NCBI GenBank assembly: GCA_002105175.1
Contig: MCGE01000008.1
Location: 1,426,001 to 1,490,000 of the forward strand
Length of the DNA stretch: 64,000 nucleotides
Source of the DNA: Absidia repens
Lineage: Eukaryota > Mucoromycota > Mucoromycetes > Mucorales > Cunninghamellaceae
Direction of reading: 5' to 3'
Each line of letters opens with the position of its first letter. The first letter of the stretch is position 1. Below the pieces are notes generated by a model. That model did not search any database, was not told where the DNA came from, and worked only from the letters and a program-made list of their open reading frames with translations. Below, one piece after another: positions 1 through 12,009 of this stretch. The translations under genes and the position numbers were made by a program.

Positions 1-3000
1 CTTCATTAAGGGATGCCAGGGTCTTGATGACCGAAACCTATGGAGATCTTTTGGAAAACGAAGACACATCACCACCTGGTCAACTTTGTGAAGCAAACAG
101 TATCACCACCAACACCAATAGCTGCAAAGTTGACGACGACGACGATGATGATGATGATGATGATTCAACAAACGATTCTATCGATAGCGATGTGGATGAT
201 GATACCCCTGTCGCTGGTGACCGGCTTTCCAAACGACTTAGCGGCGGCCACTTTGGTTCAGCAGGCGGATTGATCGTCAATACAATGTCCTTATCAGGTT
301 TATCGTCGGTGAACAAGGATGAAGATCATGACATCAACAACGCAAGTGATATTCATCGTACATTTGAAGAACCAGCACAAACTCCTACTCCAACATCTAT
401 GCAGCGACCACCACCACAACCAGAAAACGACAACGATGGCGGTTTAATATCCCTAGACAACAACAACAGCAACAGCAACAAAACGGATGATGAACCAAAC
501 GAACGGGGACATTCTATGGAACTAGGAGCACTGTCACCACCTCCACCTCCTTGCAATGATGAACAAGACCCCGACACCGACGATCATCCTACTGATCATG
601 GCGATGCAGCTGACGATAAATGTGATCAAGAAGAACGCTCTCTCAATTCAATGGACGGACTGTCAATTGGGGAAAACACTACTGAAGATTATGCAAGGAG
701 GATTTGGGAACAAGATGATACTGTTTACTCAAACTTGGAACACGTGGTGGAGTGGATTGGGAATGGGTAAGAGCAATCAATATATATACATATATATACT
801 TTATACATACAAAAATGGGATTTGGCTTCCGCCCCTAACAAATCGTTTTTTTTTTTTTTTTTTGGGCCACGTTTATTTTAGTTCACAGACAAGTCACCAA
901 ATCCTTGAATCTTACATGTCTTACTTTGACTTTACTCATGTCCGGCTGGAAGATGCTTTTAGGTAAGACGGTGGGAAATGTCGTGTAACAAGGGGATTTG
1001 TTGTTTAATTATCTCTCTCTCTCTCTCTCTCTCCTTATTCACTGCTATGAATCAGGCAAGTGAGTGGGGTAGGAGTGGGTTGGGTGCTTTTTTATTTTAT
1101 TTTACTGAACGTTCTCCCCCTTATTATTATTATGATTCTATTTATAGGCAGCTATGTGGTAAACTTTCAATGAAGGCGGAATCTCAACAAATTGATCGCA
1201 TCCTGGAACAATTCTCAAAGCGCTATTGGCACTGCAACCAACAATCAGTCTTTGGAAATGCAGGTAAATTAAGCTAATTATTTCATCTTGGAATTTTGGA
1301 AAACACTATGTGGACTAACGCATCTTTTCAAATGTATAGATATCATCCACGCTGTTGTCTATTCATTGGTCCTTCTCAATACCGATCTCCATGTGGCTCA
1401 AGGAGAGCGGAAGAAGATGTCGCGACCTGCCTTTATTCGGAATACAATGGACGCCATTCGATCTCAATTGAATACCACCGATCACCTGGAAGAAAATACT
1501 GTGGGCACTTTGTCCTTGGATGAAGATAACTTGGCCAGCAATATATCACTTCCACAACAGCAACAGCAGCAACAAGAATGGAATGATCTTAAACGCACAC
1601 CAAGCTGTCGAAGCAACTATAGTCAGAGCAGCAGTTACCGTGGGAAAATATCCTCTACCTTTGACATCTCCTCCTCTACCTGTGCTTTTGGCTCGTTGAA
1701 ATGGCAAGGCGAAATGGAATCTCTTTTAAAGGTAACTATATATACATATGTGTGTGCGTGTATGCGTGTGTGGATCGGAAAAAGAAGAACCGAACTCACA
1801 GTTATATTAATTTGTATGGTAATAGCAAATGTACATCTCTATACGTCACAAGCAAATCATGCATCCTCAATCAAAACAAGATGAGGCCAACAACACTTTC
1901 GGATCGAGGCAGAGAAATGCCAGTGGAAATAGATATGGCGCCTTTGGACGAAATGTAGGAACAATGGTCTGGAAAATGGCACGGGAAAGCCTTTTTATAA
2001 GTGATCACAACATTGCCGAGGTAAGTGGAAAGAAGGTAGAAAGACAGGTATCGGGGTTAACAATCTCATCATTTGTCTTCTTTTTTTTTTGAATTAGCTG
2101 GATTTTACACAACCATTGACTCCACGGTCTACTATATCATCAAGGTCGGGGAACCATCAACGAAGACGATCGATGTCATCCATGCAGTCTGGCATCTCTC
2201 AGCATTCTCATTACACGCGAAGCAACAGTGGCAGCAACTCTATCACTCATGGAAACAGCAACAACAACACCGTCAACTACCAAGCAGTGGCCTCTTTACT
2301 CCACCATTCCGATTTACCTTCTGCATACACCAGTGTGGCACCCTATTATAAAGAAGGCATGATTGTACGCAAGCATCTGATGGAACAGGCGAATCATAAG
2401 GCCCGGCAGCGTGACTGGAAGGATTGTTTCATGGTCGTAGATCGTGGTGAAATACGAATGTACCGTTTAGAGAGCCATGGGCAAAGTCGAAAAAACATGA
2501 CAGCATCGGTGGCTCCTTCTCGGCATCCTTTCCAAGGTATGATCAGTCGTGGTGCAAGTTTGGCAACGGTCTCTGAATCCATTTCCTCTTATGATCAATC
2601 CTCCATTTCATCGGATCTGGCTGTTGGCGGTGGTGACTGGCTGGTAAGTTGATCACTCCCCCCTCCCAAAAAAAAAATGATAGAGGTAACGATGATGACG
2701 CTCATGTGCTGTTATATTTATTTTTATATAAAATAGGCACATGCGCAAATCATTGGCGAAATCGACTTGAAGCACACACTCTCCAATGCCTTACCATCGG
2801 GATATAGTAGACAACGGCGACATGCATTTGCCCTCCAACAAGCAAACGGTGGTGTGTACTTGTTCCAAGTGGGATCAGAAGAACAAGTGCTGGAATGGGT
2901 AACGACATGCAATTACTGGGCTGCACGTGAAAGCAAGGAACCATTGATGGGAGCTGTGGGTAACTTGGAATATGGGTGGAATACTTGTTTGGACGGCATG

Positions 3001-3292
3001 ACCGACGACGACGACGATAACGACGACCGGACCAACGAAAACGACACCAACAGCTATGCATCGACACCAACTATTTATCAATGGCAACCTCCTGTCCCTC
3101 CGATGGTGGCGAGCAATTTGGCTGAAAAGACGCAGCTGGATACCTTATTACAACATATCAAAACATTGAATGATGAATTGGATCGCCACCGAGATTTGAA
3201 GCGGAAAATGGAACGCAAGGTAAAAAGAAATGGGTTGAAAAGCAGGAAAATAGCGACGATACAATGTTTATCACATACTGATTTGGATCTCT

Positions 3293-3342
<50 letters not shown>

Positions 3343-3566
3343 TAACATAGTTTTCTCGAAAAACGCCAAATCATATATGCGCCATGTCCAACTATGAAAA
3401 CAAGACGCAGTACCTCCTACATGAAATCATCAAATATCAGAACTATTGTGACTCTATCGAGAAATCATTGACTTTGCAGGACAAGGCAATTCACGAAAAA
3501 AAACAAAAACAACATCAGCTTGACATTGGTTCTGCTGCTGCTGATGCTGCAACAACTTTAGAATAG
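1..3566 (+). CDS. Sec7-PH Arf guanine nucleotide exchange factor, EFA6/Psd-like (5' end outside window)
   Basis: Predicted exchange factor that loads GTP onto Arf-family GTPases at membranes. Exons: ..766, 882-962, 1148-1263, 1340-1731, 1826-2020, 2098-2643, 2737-3219, 3351-3566. They join in frame to at least 930 codons, and the frame is open to the left edge, so the N terminus is probably missing. After an acidic, Asp-rich low-complexity stretch comes a Sec7 domain (from ARRIWEQDD through LLNTDLH near codon 350), with the glutamic-finger region in KAESQQIDRILEQF. A PH domain follows, split by an intron (EGMIVRKHLMEQ, then IIGEIDLKHTL and EQVLEWVTTCNYW), then a C-terminal coiled coil. Sec7-PH-coiled coil is the EFA6 order. 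Exon 5 could instead start at 1853, also in frame. A 48-nt T run precedes the last acceptor. Repeated AATAAA motifs lie near 3723. Confidence 0.85.
3294..3341. repeat. 48-nt poly(T) tract in the last intron of the ArfGEF
   Basis: Uninterrupted T run on the sense strand that ends just before the TAACATAG acceptor. It acts as an exaggerated polypyrimidine tract. Its exact length may be unreliable in an assembly. Confidence 0.9.
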
Positions 3567-4580
3567 GTTAACCTACCTCCCCTCCCCCCCATCATCATAT
3601 CCATATACAAGATACCATTCCTCTCGTCCCCCCCTCCTCCATCTCCTCTTCCTTATATCATCTAGAAATAGTGTATATTTTTTTCTTTTAGTTTAGTGTC
3701 GTTTTGTTATATCATATCAATCAAATAAAATAAAATAAAATAAAAAAAGGAAAATTGATTTTTTTACATAGCCAATATTGATTTAATAAATGAAGGTTTT
3801 ATTTTAGAATTTGTACAACTCGGCGTGAAAATGAATTAGAAGCAATGACATTCGGGTAGCCGTTGCAGTATGACTAAAAAAGGTCATCCTCGGAATGGTT
3901 GACTATATATATAAATTTATATATATATATCGAGTGACATCTATGACCGGTACGGTAGTAGCGATTGATTCTGTGATACGAACTATTAGGAAATTAGCAA
4001 GTTAACTGTCTTGCCTGGAACAATCATACGGTAGAAAAAAAGCTACAGGTCAAAAAAAAAAAAAAAGAAAAAAAAAGTTTTAAAATAAAAATCCGAAGAT
4101 CAGCAAGAGACAGAGTTGTGTGTGTATGCTGTTTATTTTTGGCTTTACGATTGTTTGTATATTACTACTACCTGTTTATATATGGATGCAGTATCTGGTT
4201 TGTTCTTTTTTTCATTTTTTGTTTGTTACTGGTATAAGGCATTATTATACAAAGAAGAAAAAATTCGTTTGCATCTCCGTTTAAAGAACCTCGTACATTT
4301 TTATCCCAGGTTGTTTTAAAAATAAACTCTTGCAGAGGCCCTTTTTCTCGGGACCACTCACCTCTTCCCCCCCCCTTTTTTTTTTTGATCTCGCTCTGGC
4401 TCGCGCTTTGTTTAAAACGCCGATGGCTCCCCCCTTTTTTTCGTATTTTTGATGCAAAAAAAAAACAATATTTAAACCGCACATGCCAATTTTTTTTTCC
4501 GTTTCTTTTTTATCATCCTTTTTTTTTTACATCTATAAAAATATTCCCATCTATTCTCTCTTATACACTACTATTCAAAC
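3567..4580. other. Intergenic region between the ArfGEF and UAP1
   Basis: No gene is seen. It holds a pyrimidine-rich 3' flank with repeated AATAAA motifs near 3723, a TA-rich stretch near 3903-3930, and many A/T homopolymers. The last 250 bases, rich in C and T, are the likely UAP1 promoter and 5' leader. Confidence 0.6.
4534..4541 (+). promoter_or_regulatory. TATA-like box upstream of UAP1
   Basis: TATAAAAA lies 40 bases before the chosen ATG at 4581. The spacing is short, so transcription may start very near the ATG, or another element may be used. Confidence 0.35.
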
Positions 4581-6264
4581 ATGACTATTACCAGCACCAC
4601 CTTATCTCCTTCAGAACTCTCAGCGTTAAAGACAAAGTATGAACAATTAGGTCAAGGCCATGTCTTCCAGTTTTTTGATGAATTGAATGCTGAAGATCAA
4701 GGCGCCTTGCTGGACCAATTGGTGGGTATTGATGTGGCACGACTCAATGGTATTTACGACAAGGCGATCCAAGCGAGTGCGGCGGCGGCGTCTCCCAATG
4801 GTGAACATGAGGCATTGGTGGAACCCTTGACCAAGGATGTGTTTGACACGGTGTTGACATCCGATGACGACGACAATCACAGTAGAAAGCGCAAGCGTCA
4901 AGAGATTCAAGACTGGGAAACATTGGGGTTATCCTTGATTGCAAAGAACCAAGTGGCGGTGATTCTCATGGCAGGTGGACAAGGCACGCGTCTGGGCTCC
5001 TCGGCTCCCAAAGGTTGTTATGATATCGACTTGCCCTCCAAGAAATCGCTCTTCCAATTACAAGCCGAACGTATCCTTCGTCTACAAGAACTTGCTCAAC
5101 AGTATGCTTTACCTCAACAACAAAAGGTCGTGATCCCCTGGTACATCATGACCTCCGGGCCCACCAATCAACCTACTGTCGATTTCTTCAAGAAACACAA
5201 CTTTTTTGGCTTGGATGAACAAAATATTACATTCTTTGAACAAGGTAAAAAAAAAAAAAAAAAGTAGAAATAGAAGGGCACCAAGAACAGGGAGAGACAA
5301 GATGAACTCTTTATATATATGGACCAACACTAACCGCGTTACTTTTTCTATAGGTACTTTACCATGCTTGACGATGGATGGCAAGATTATTTTGGAAGGC
5401 AAAGGCAAGGTGGCGATTGCGCCTGATGGCAACGGTGGCATCTATGCAGCCGTGCAAAACAAGGGTGTGATTGACGACATGAAACGCCGGGGGATTATGT
5501 ATTCGCATTGCTACTGTGTGGATAACTGTTTAGCACGTGTGGCAGATCCTGTGTTTATTGGCTATTGTGTCTCCAAGCAAACCGACTGTGGTGTCAAGGT
5601 GGTACGCAAGACGCAACCAGATGAACCTGTTGGTGTTGTGTGTCGCCGTGGTGGCCGGTATGGTGTGGTGGAATATTCCGAAATCTCACAAGAATTATCT
5701 GAACGTCGGGATGAAGAAGATGGCTCCTTGACGTTGCGTGCCGCCAACATCGCCAACCATTTCTTCTCCACCGCCTTTTTGGATCGGGTCCCTGAATTTG
5801 CCGGTGAATTGGAATACCATATTGCGAAAAAGAAGATCAAGCATGTGGATTTGGCAACGGGTCAACAAATCGTGCCAACCTCCAACAGTGGCATGAAGTT
5901 AGAATGCTTTGTGTTTGACATCTTTCCTTTTGCAAAACAATTCTCGGTGTTGGAAGTCGATCGCAAAGAAGAATTCTCTCCCCTCAAAAACGCTCCTGGC
6001 TCCGGTGTCGATTGTCCTGAAACCTCGCGTCGTGATATCATTGCTCAACATGTTCGCTTTATTCAAGCGGCTGGTGGCTCCATCAAAGGTGTATCTCAAA
6101 ACATTGTCGAAGCTACCGAAGTGCCGGACGATTTGAACTTTGAATTGTCTTCCTGGGTTTCTTATGCCGGTGAAGGATTATCTGATGTGGTCAATGGCAA
6201 AGTCATTGTTCCTCCTGCTGTGATTGAAACGCGTCAAGATTTGGTCAACTTCACTCAACAATAG
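4581..6264 (+). CDS. UAP1: UDP-N-acetylglucosamine pyrophosphorylase
   Basis: Makes UDP-GlcNAc from UTP and GlcNAc-1-phosphate in the cytosol, the last step of the hexosamine route to chitin, N-glycans and GPI anchors. Two exons (4581-5244 and 5354-6264) join as CAA|GGT and sum to 1575 nt, or 524 aa, close to the family length. The nucleotide-binding signature LMAGGQGTRLGSSAPKG lies near residue 130. Further family blocks are IPWYIMTSGPTNQPT, the GNGGIYAAV uridine region and VDNCLARVADPVFIGYC. The chosen ATG is the first in frame and starts the conserved N-terminal helix (LSPSELSALKTKYEQLGQG). A poly(A) run sits just inside the single intron. AATAAAATCC near 6467 may be the poly(A) signal. 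The neighbours suggest no functional cluster. Confidence 0.96.
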
Positions 6265-7448
6265 GAAATGCATTGATGGACCATGAAAAAGGAGTGGATG
6301 GAAGAATGGATTGGATTGGATTGAGAAAAAAAATAGTTGGTTAGTTATTATGCTCACTTCACTTTAGTTTTAGTTTGTAGACACTTGTATATCCTTTATT
6401 CTTTTATTACTAGAATATATCATACCCCTTCTCATTTTTTTTTTTACCACACAACCATCCTTATATAATAAAATCCTTTTGTCAACTATAAACTTCTCAA
6501 TGATGAATTTTTACAATGTATGATAATGATATTTGTATAGACTATTCAAGTACTAGGTATAGCCACTAGTGTATAATCTCGATTTGGATCTCTCGGACAT
6601 TAAAGTCTCCTCTATTTTTTTCTTTTGCCTTGTCTTGCTTCCCCACATGGCTCTATAATAACCTTTTCTTCATATCACACCCTTTTACCCTGCTTGTTTT
6701 ATTTTATTATTATTGACCATTAAATATGAAAGATAAGCATAAAAAGGAAAGGTCTCCCAAAAAGAAAGTGCATGATTCCACTCCAAACTCCGACCATTAG
6801 ACTCATCGGATTATGCTCCCTAGTTTTTTTTTTATTATTATTTATTTTTTACCCGGAACGCACACATACAGACACACACAAACAATCTTAGGTCATCGAA
6901 TGAGTCACGGAAAAAAAAGGCCCTTTTATTTATTTTATCCTTTTAAAATGCATGATGTGAGAGAGGCGATATATTTGTTTATGTGATGAGTTTCAAGGAT
7001 GAATGACGATACTCGTTTCTTTTGGGCATAACAAATAAAAAGCAAATCAGTGCCACCATTCATGAAGGAGGGTGAGTCAAAGTTTAAACGTCGACAGGTG
7101 CTTCGACAAGATTGTTCTATTTTATTTTGGAATGGATAAGGAGGCCGATAAGAAAAAAAAATTGGCTATGCCGTAAAATGAAAAAAAAAAAAATACGCCA
7201 AGACAACAAAACAAATGACTCGGTACGCACAAACATAACAATAACAACAACAGCAGCGTCAACAACAACACATCAAATCATATTACATATTGACACCAAG
7301 TGATACACTTTATTTATTTGAGGTTATGAAAGCAATAAAAATACAAAATAGTGAGCTATATATAAATGGAATGGGAATGTGTAAGAGTGTGAGAGATAAT
7401 GAGACTATATACAAAACAAAAGAGGAAGGAGGTGAAGAGGGGGTGGAA
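6265..7448. other. Intergenic region between convergent UAP1 and the STIMATE-like gene
   Basis: Contains the 3' flanks of both genes, a short GGATT repeat near 6308 and many homopolymer runs. Open frames here are short and of low complexity. No RNA gene or mobile element is recognised. Confidence 0.6.
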
Positions 7449-8568
7449 TCAATGAGTGTAACAATGGGGTGATAATAATGGGCTATATTCATTTGGATAG
7501 GTTGCATTATGGACTAACATGTGGTTTGATAGGGGAGGTGATGAAGAAGGGATAGAAAAGTGATGATAATCATTGTAATGATGGTAATGGTGGTAATAAG
7601 GGAGAATCGGTTCCTTGCTGGTGGTGGTGGTGGTGGTGGTCGTCGACGTAATGCTGCTTGGGTGCTTTTTGATAAATCGTCGATTAAATTTGAGCATAGT
7701 ATCAATCATCCAAAATTGAATCCCATTCATGATCAATGGATATCTAAATAATCATATGTCAACAATGTATACATACAAAAAAAAAAAAAAAAAAAAAAAA
7801 GGGTAATGATTAGTTACATATGCGAGAGTCCAGATTTAGTGCCCTTTTTTTGGATCAAAGTTCTTACATGAGCATGACCAAAACGACTTGATGATGATAA
7901 TTGCCTTGGGTCCATTCAAGTAGCCATTGGCCAAACCAAAAGAACCATGAGATATGCTGGAAACACCAAAATTGACAAAGTTTCATCAATAGTTCGGCCG
8001 TCAAAAATACCGCTGTTTGCTGTGTCCATCTTTTAAGTTGGTTGGTGAAAGGAGGATTTCCATAATCGTTAGGTATGTGAATGTGGCACCATTTCGCTAG
8101 TGCCCATGTCAAAAGTTGTAACCAAATGTAGAGTAACGCCAACCCAATGGTAGTATCATACAAGATGGAAACCAAATACCATACACACATATTGCTACCA
8201 CTTCCAACACCATCTCCGCCACCATCGGATATGTGCGATAAATAGCTCACTTGTATATTCAAAAAGTGGACCATGCTTGCCCCAACAAATTGTTTACTGA
8301 CATCCAGTGACCTATTTATGATTGGTGAAGTAGGTGGTAAACAAGGTGTTAGTACCATTCTTTTTTTTTTTTTTTTTTGGCGACGTCTGGGGGAGTGGGT
8401 TCATTACCATGTTGAAAAAGGTCTTTGTGGTTTTTCGTTTTGTCGTTTCCATAGTAGCATAAGTAATACAGTAAAAGCCAAGATAGCCTGAACAAGCAAG
8501 GCGAATCCGTCCAGTAGCTGACATCCACCTCGTTGACTTTTTGTTTGGCAGGACGATGTGGCATCCAT
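7449..8568 (-). CDS. STIMATE/TMEM110-like multispanning membrane protein
   Basis: Three exons (8568-8408, 8311-7868, 7743-7449) sum to exactly 900 nt, or 299 aa. Recognition rests on the family pattern: GCQLLDGFALLVQ and a W|SLDVSKQFVGASMVHFLN junction, then NMCVWYLVSILYDTTIGL, DYGNPPFTNQLKRWTQQ, LMKLCQFW, and MLIYPLIMNGIQFWMIDT, which forms only when intron 2 is removed. Four or more hydrophobic segments are visible. In animals STIMATE sits in the ER and aids STIM-Orai contacts; fungal relatives are usually annotated as vacuolar membrane proteins, so a role at membrane contacts or in ion handling is inference. The tail after about residue 210 is rich in Thr, Ser, His and Tyr. The ATG at 8568 is the first in frame after a stop; an upstream non-coding exon is possible. 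Intron 2 holds a roughly 23-nt A run. Confidence 0.85.
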
Positions 8569-9019
8569 ATCATCGGTAATGTTGAAGACTGAGAATAAGA
8601 AAGCAGTCAAAAAAGCGAAAAAAGGGTAAGATCAATTAAAAAAAAAAGAAGAAGAAGAAGAAGAAAGGGCAAAAGAAAAGAGGAGAGAGGCACGGTTTCT
8701 TTTTTTTAAAAAAAAAAAATGTGAGGAAAAAATCAAGCGTATTTTCAAAGTCCGGTGTATTTTAATTGTCAAAAGAATAAGGGGTAACATAAAGATCCTA
8801 TCAAAAGTCAGAATGGGAAGGATAACGATGAAACCCATAACAATAAAAGAAAATAATAATAAAATAATAATAATACACTAATGATAGCACCAATACTAAT
8901 AATACTAATAACAGCAATAAATAAAGATAAATAAAATAAAATAAACTATATACAAACACCACAAGTCAGCAAGTTGATTGACCGAAGGACAAGAAGCAAA
9001 AAAGTAAAAGAAGCAGATT
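8569..9019. other. Short intergenic region
   Basis: Upstream region of the STIMATE-like gene and 3' flank of the hydrolase gene, both on the minus strand. Contains a GAA repeat (about 8646-8663) and AATAAT runs. No gene is seen. Confidence 0.55.
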
Positions 9020-10908
9020 TCAGATATAAAGTAAGGATGATGATTTTGTTGATGACCTGCTGTGCTTGTCGGAAGTTGATAATCGAATGCCATCCAAAGT
9101 CGCCCCAAGGTCTTCCACCGTCATGGTATCATGGAATTCGTCATCGTCACTATCATCTTCCTCGTCTTCCCCATGTTCTTCATTCACCGTATGGAGTCCT
9201 TCGCTCGCGCGGCGCATGGTCAAATCCAACATACTTTGGTAATGTCGATGTTCGCTGATAGCCCGGTACACAAAATCCACAAAAACGTTATCGGCACGTT
9301 CCAATATCTTCTTGTCCTTGACCACTTCACGCACACAAAACCAATCATGGACACAGTCTTCCGCTACCGTTATCCATCGCACCCCATCGTCCTTCGCCTT
9401 TTGTGCAAACGCCAATGCATCGTCCCTGAGCACTTCCAAATTGCCAATATACATCAACACATGAGATGGGAGGAACGCTTGGAATCCAGTTTGTAGTTTT
9501 GCGATCCCCAGGACTTGATTGCTGCTGTTGGTATCCAGTGAGGATGATGACGTGCGACCACCTTTGCTATGAGAAGAAGAGCCCAGAGAAGAAGGAGGTG
9601 GTGGCGCATCAGGATCTGGCTTCGTATGTTCAAAGTAATCCTTTTTGATAACTTTTGCTGTGTATTGAGAGATATAGTCGTACTTGATATTGTCGATCCA
9701 AGATTGAGAGGTTGTTTCATCTGTCACCAAAGGCGAGACCAGCACCGCACCAGCAGGCCGAGGCAATTCACTAATCATCGGCCCACCACCCATTCCGTCA
9801 TTGTCCTCTTGATCCATATCATCCGTTACAATTTCAAACATGCTAGGATCGTGAGTGATGAAAAGAGTTTCCAGCACCAGAGCTGCGCCTGCCGAATCAC
9901 CAGTTGCAATCACCTTGTTTGCATCCACTCCAAGCCCAAGTATCAAATGTTCATAGGCATGCACCACATCTTCCACCGGACTAGGATATCTATATTCCGG
10001 CGCCAACCGGTAATCCACAGACATGATCATCACCTTGAGATTGTAGACTTTTTGCAATTGTTGAATCCATCCAATATAAGTATCCATATACATTGTCGCT
10101 ATGTACAAAAAAAAAAAAAAATTAAAGTTTAGGTCAATCCGATCCTGAGTTTGACCACTTTACTATTCCGCTGTGCTCCCCCCCACCCTTCCTCCTTCCC
10201 CAACACAACGCAATAACCAGCCATATACTAACTACACAACTCCCCAAATCCCACCATTCCCCCTCCATAATTGTAAGGTACTCACGTTTACCAACCCGGA
10301 ATCCACCACCTGGATTTTTTTTTTTGTTTTGTTTTCAAAACAAAAAGGTAAAGTTTGGTTAGTTGATTTTTGGTCAAACATGGATATCTGGTTGGTTTTT
10401 TTTTTGGTTTTTTCCCTCTTACCATGTACATTGAAGATCACTACATCAGCTTGTTCGACACGTTCCTGAATCCGAGTTTCATCCAAGACAGAGATATGGT
10501 CGCCAATCCAACAGCCAGACCATTCAGGGTGAGCCACCTTTCGAATCCAGGGTTTATGACTCGATCGAGGTTTGGTAATATCATTGAGTATTAAGCGAGC
10601 CGCTGGTGCCGGCATAGCGAACACTTTTCGTAGCACTTTGATCACTGTGGAAGGTGGAAGTTTACGTAAGGCTGTACGAATACCCTGCATATCGTTTTTT
10701 TTTTTTTTCAAGCAAGTAAGCAATACACACAAACACACACACACACACACAAAGGACAGAGAAAAGAGAAAAAAGAAGTGTGAGTAATGGATTTGGCCTG
10801 AATTTTTTTTTATTACCAGTTGCACAAACGATAATCCCAGTTTGTCTTACCCACCTTGATTTGGAAGGTGTCTTTGTTGGACCAAGTAATAAAGATGAAA
10901 TCATTCAT
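9020..10908 (-). CDS. Alpha/beta hydrolase of the hormone-sensitive lipase (HSL, fold-3) family
   Basis: Serine esterase or lipase; substrate unknown. Relatives include carboxylesterases, hormone-sensitive lipase and steryl-acetate hydrolases. Four exons (10908-10855, 10684-10423, 10309-10286, 10098-9020) sum to 1419 nt, or 472 aa. The oxyanion motif HGGGF (residues 105-109) forms only across the exon 2/exon 3 junction, and exon 3 is a 24-nt microexon. The nucleophile elbow GDSAGA puts the catalytic Ser near residue 182. GNLEVLRDD carries the likely acid and AEDCVHDWF the catalytic His. SVDYRLAPEYRYPSPVED is typical of the family. A Ser/Pro/Gly-rich insert lies before GIAKLQTGF. The C terminus (after about 410) is acidic and variable, and its end is the least certain part. 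An alternative donor would shorten exon 3 to 18 nt, also in frame, but GTGAGT is the better site. Confidence 0.87.
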
Positions 10909-11214
10909 TATATTGTGTTGTCCTACTGATATTCACATACGATGACCACGATATTAAACAGTAACATCATCCTTTTTTGCTTGATCGAGATAAAAGGTAT
11001 ATATTGTGTTTATTGATAAATATAGAGTAAGGGGAAGTATATAGGTATGATAAATGATGGAGAGATGAGGGAATAGGGTATATATAAGAGACTATGTGTG
11101 TATAAAATAGACTGCGAGAATGTATATGTGTGTGGGTGTCGTGTGTGTGGTGTGCGGCGATGGGTGTGGCTGTGTGTTTGTAATTGTGCTGCTGTTGGTG
11201 GTGGGACATTCTAT
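10909..11214. other. Intergenic region with GT-rich microsatellite
   Basis: Promoter side of the hydrolase gene and 3' flank of the small ORF upstream of it. It has a degenerate GT/TG stretch (about 11095-11190) and nothing gene-like. Confidence 0.5.
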
Positions 11215-11674
11215 CTAATAGGCGCCAATGGGTAAAGTCAGCTGGTAGTCCCACCAGCCGCCGTCTTGTCCGAATGTTGCGTTTGAATCCGGCCGTACAT
11301 CGAGAAGTCGACCATGTTGTAAATCAATCCAGCATCGACCTTGTCCCCAGTAACATGTCGAAGAAAACAAAGCAATCAGCAGTAAGGTACAATAAATGCT
11401 ATAAAAAAAAAAGGTTGGCAATCAAGATCTATCCAAAGATTGATTTTCTTTTAGCGCACCCTCCACCCCCCTCCCTTTGTTTTTTCTTTGCTTACCACGG
11501 TTTTTGATGAAGGAAGAATGATACCAAAAAGAGAATGACAAAGATCGGTGGTGCATCAGGAAAAGGTAAAAGCAACAATGGGACAAAATATCGCATGCAA
11601 TACATTGTTGTATGATAAAAAAAAAAAAGAGAGAGATAGAGAGCAAAACAAATAAAACTGGCGAGGCGGGGCAT
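11215..11674 (-). CDS. Hypothetical small membrane protein
   Basis: Not recognised. Two exons (11674-11496 and 11398-11215) joined by a GTAAGC...TATAG intron give 363 nt, or 120 aa, in frame. The first 75 residues are strongly hydrophobic and could form two or three membrane segments, for example FVPLLLLPFPDAPPIFVIL and IYCTLLLIALFSST. The remaining 45 are polar and Trp-rich (CYWGQGRCWIDLQHGR, GQDGGWWDYQLTLPIGAY), most likely on one face of the membrane. The start lies only 27 bases past the stop of the ArfGEF gene upstream on the same strand, so its promoter would lie inside that gene, or both share a transcript. A start at 11687 runs out of frame and was discarded. Composition of the tail favours real coding sequence, but expression is unproven. 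Confidence 0.42.
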
Positions 11675-11701
11675 CAAATTCGTCCATTAAAAAAAAGAAG
11701 A

Positions 11702-11944
11702 TCAAATAGCATTCGCTGGAGGAGGAGTATCATTGTCGCTGCGAGACATCACAAAGCCATCATCATCGTCGGGGTCGGGGTCGTCGTCGTCATGATCATA
11801 AGTAGGCGCATCAGACATGCTGCGGCCGTGCGTTTTCTTGTTGCCTGCTTGGACCTGCAAAGACGGAATGTGAGGAGACATACCATCCCTATCGGTGTGC
11901 TGTTGTTGTTGCTCTACGATCAAATATGGATTGTTTCTGTTTCG

Positions 11945-12009
<65 letters not shown>

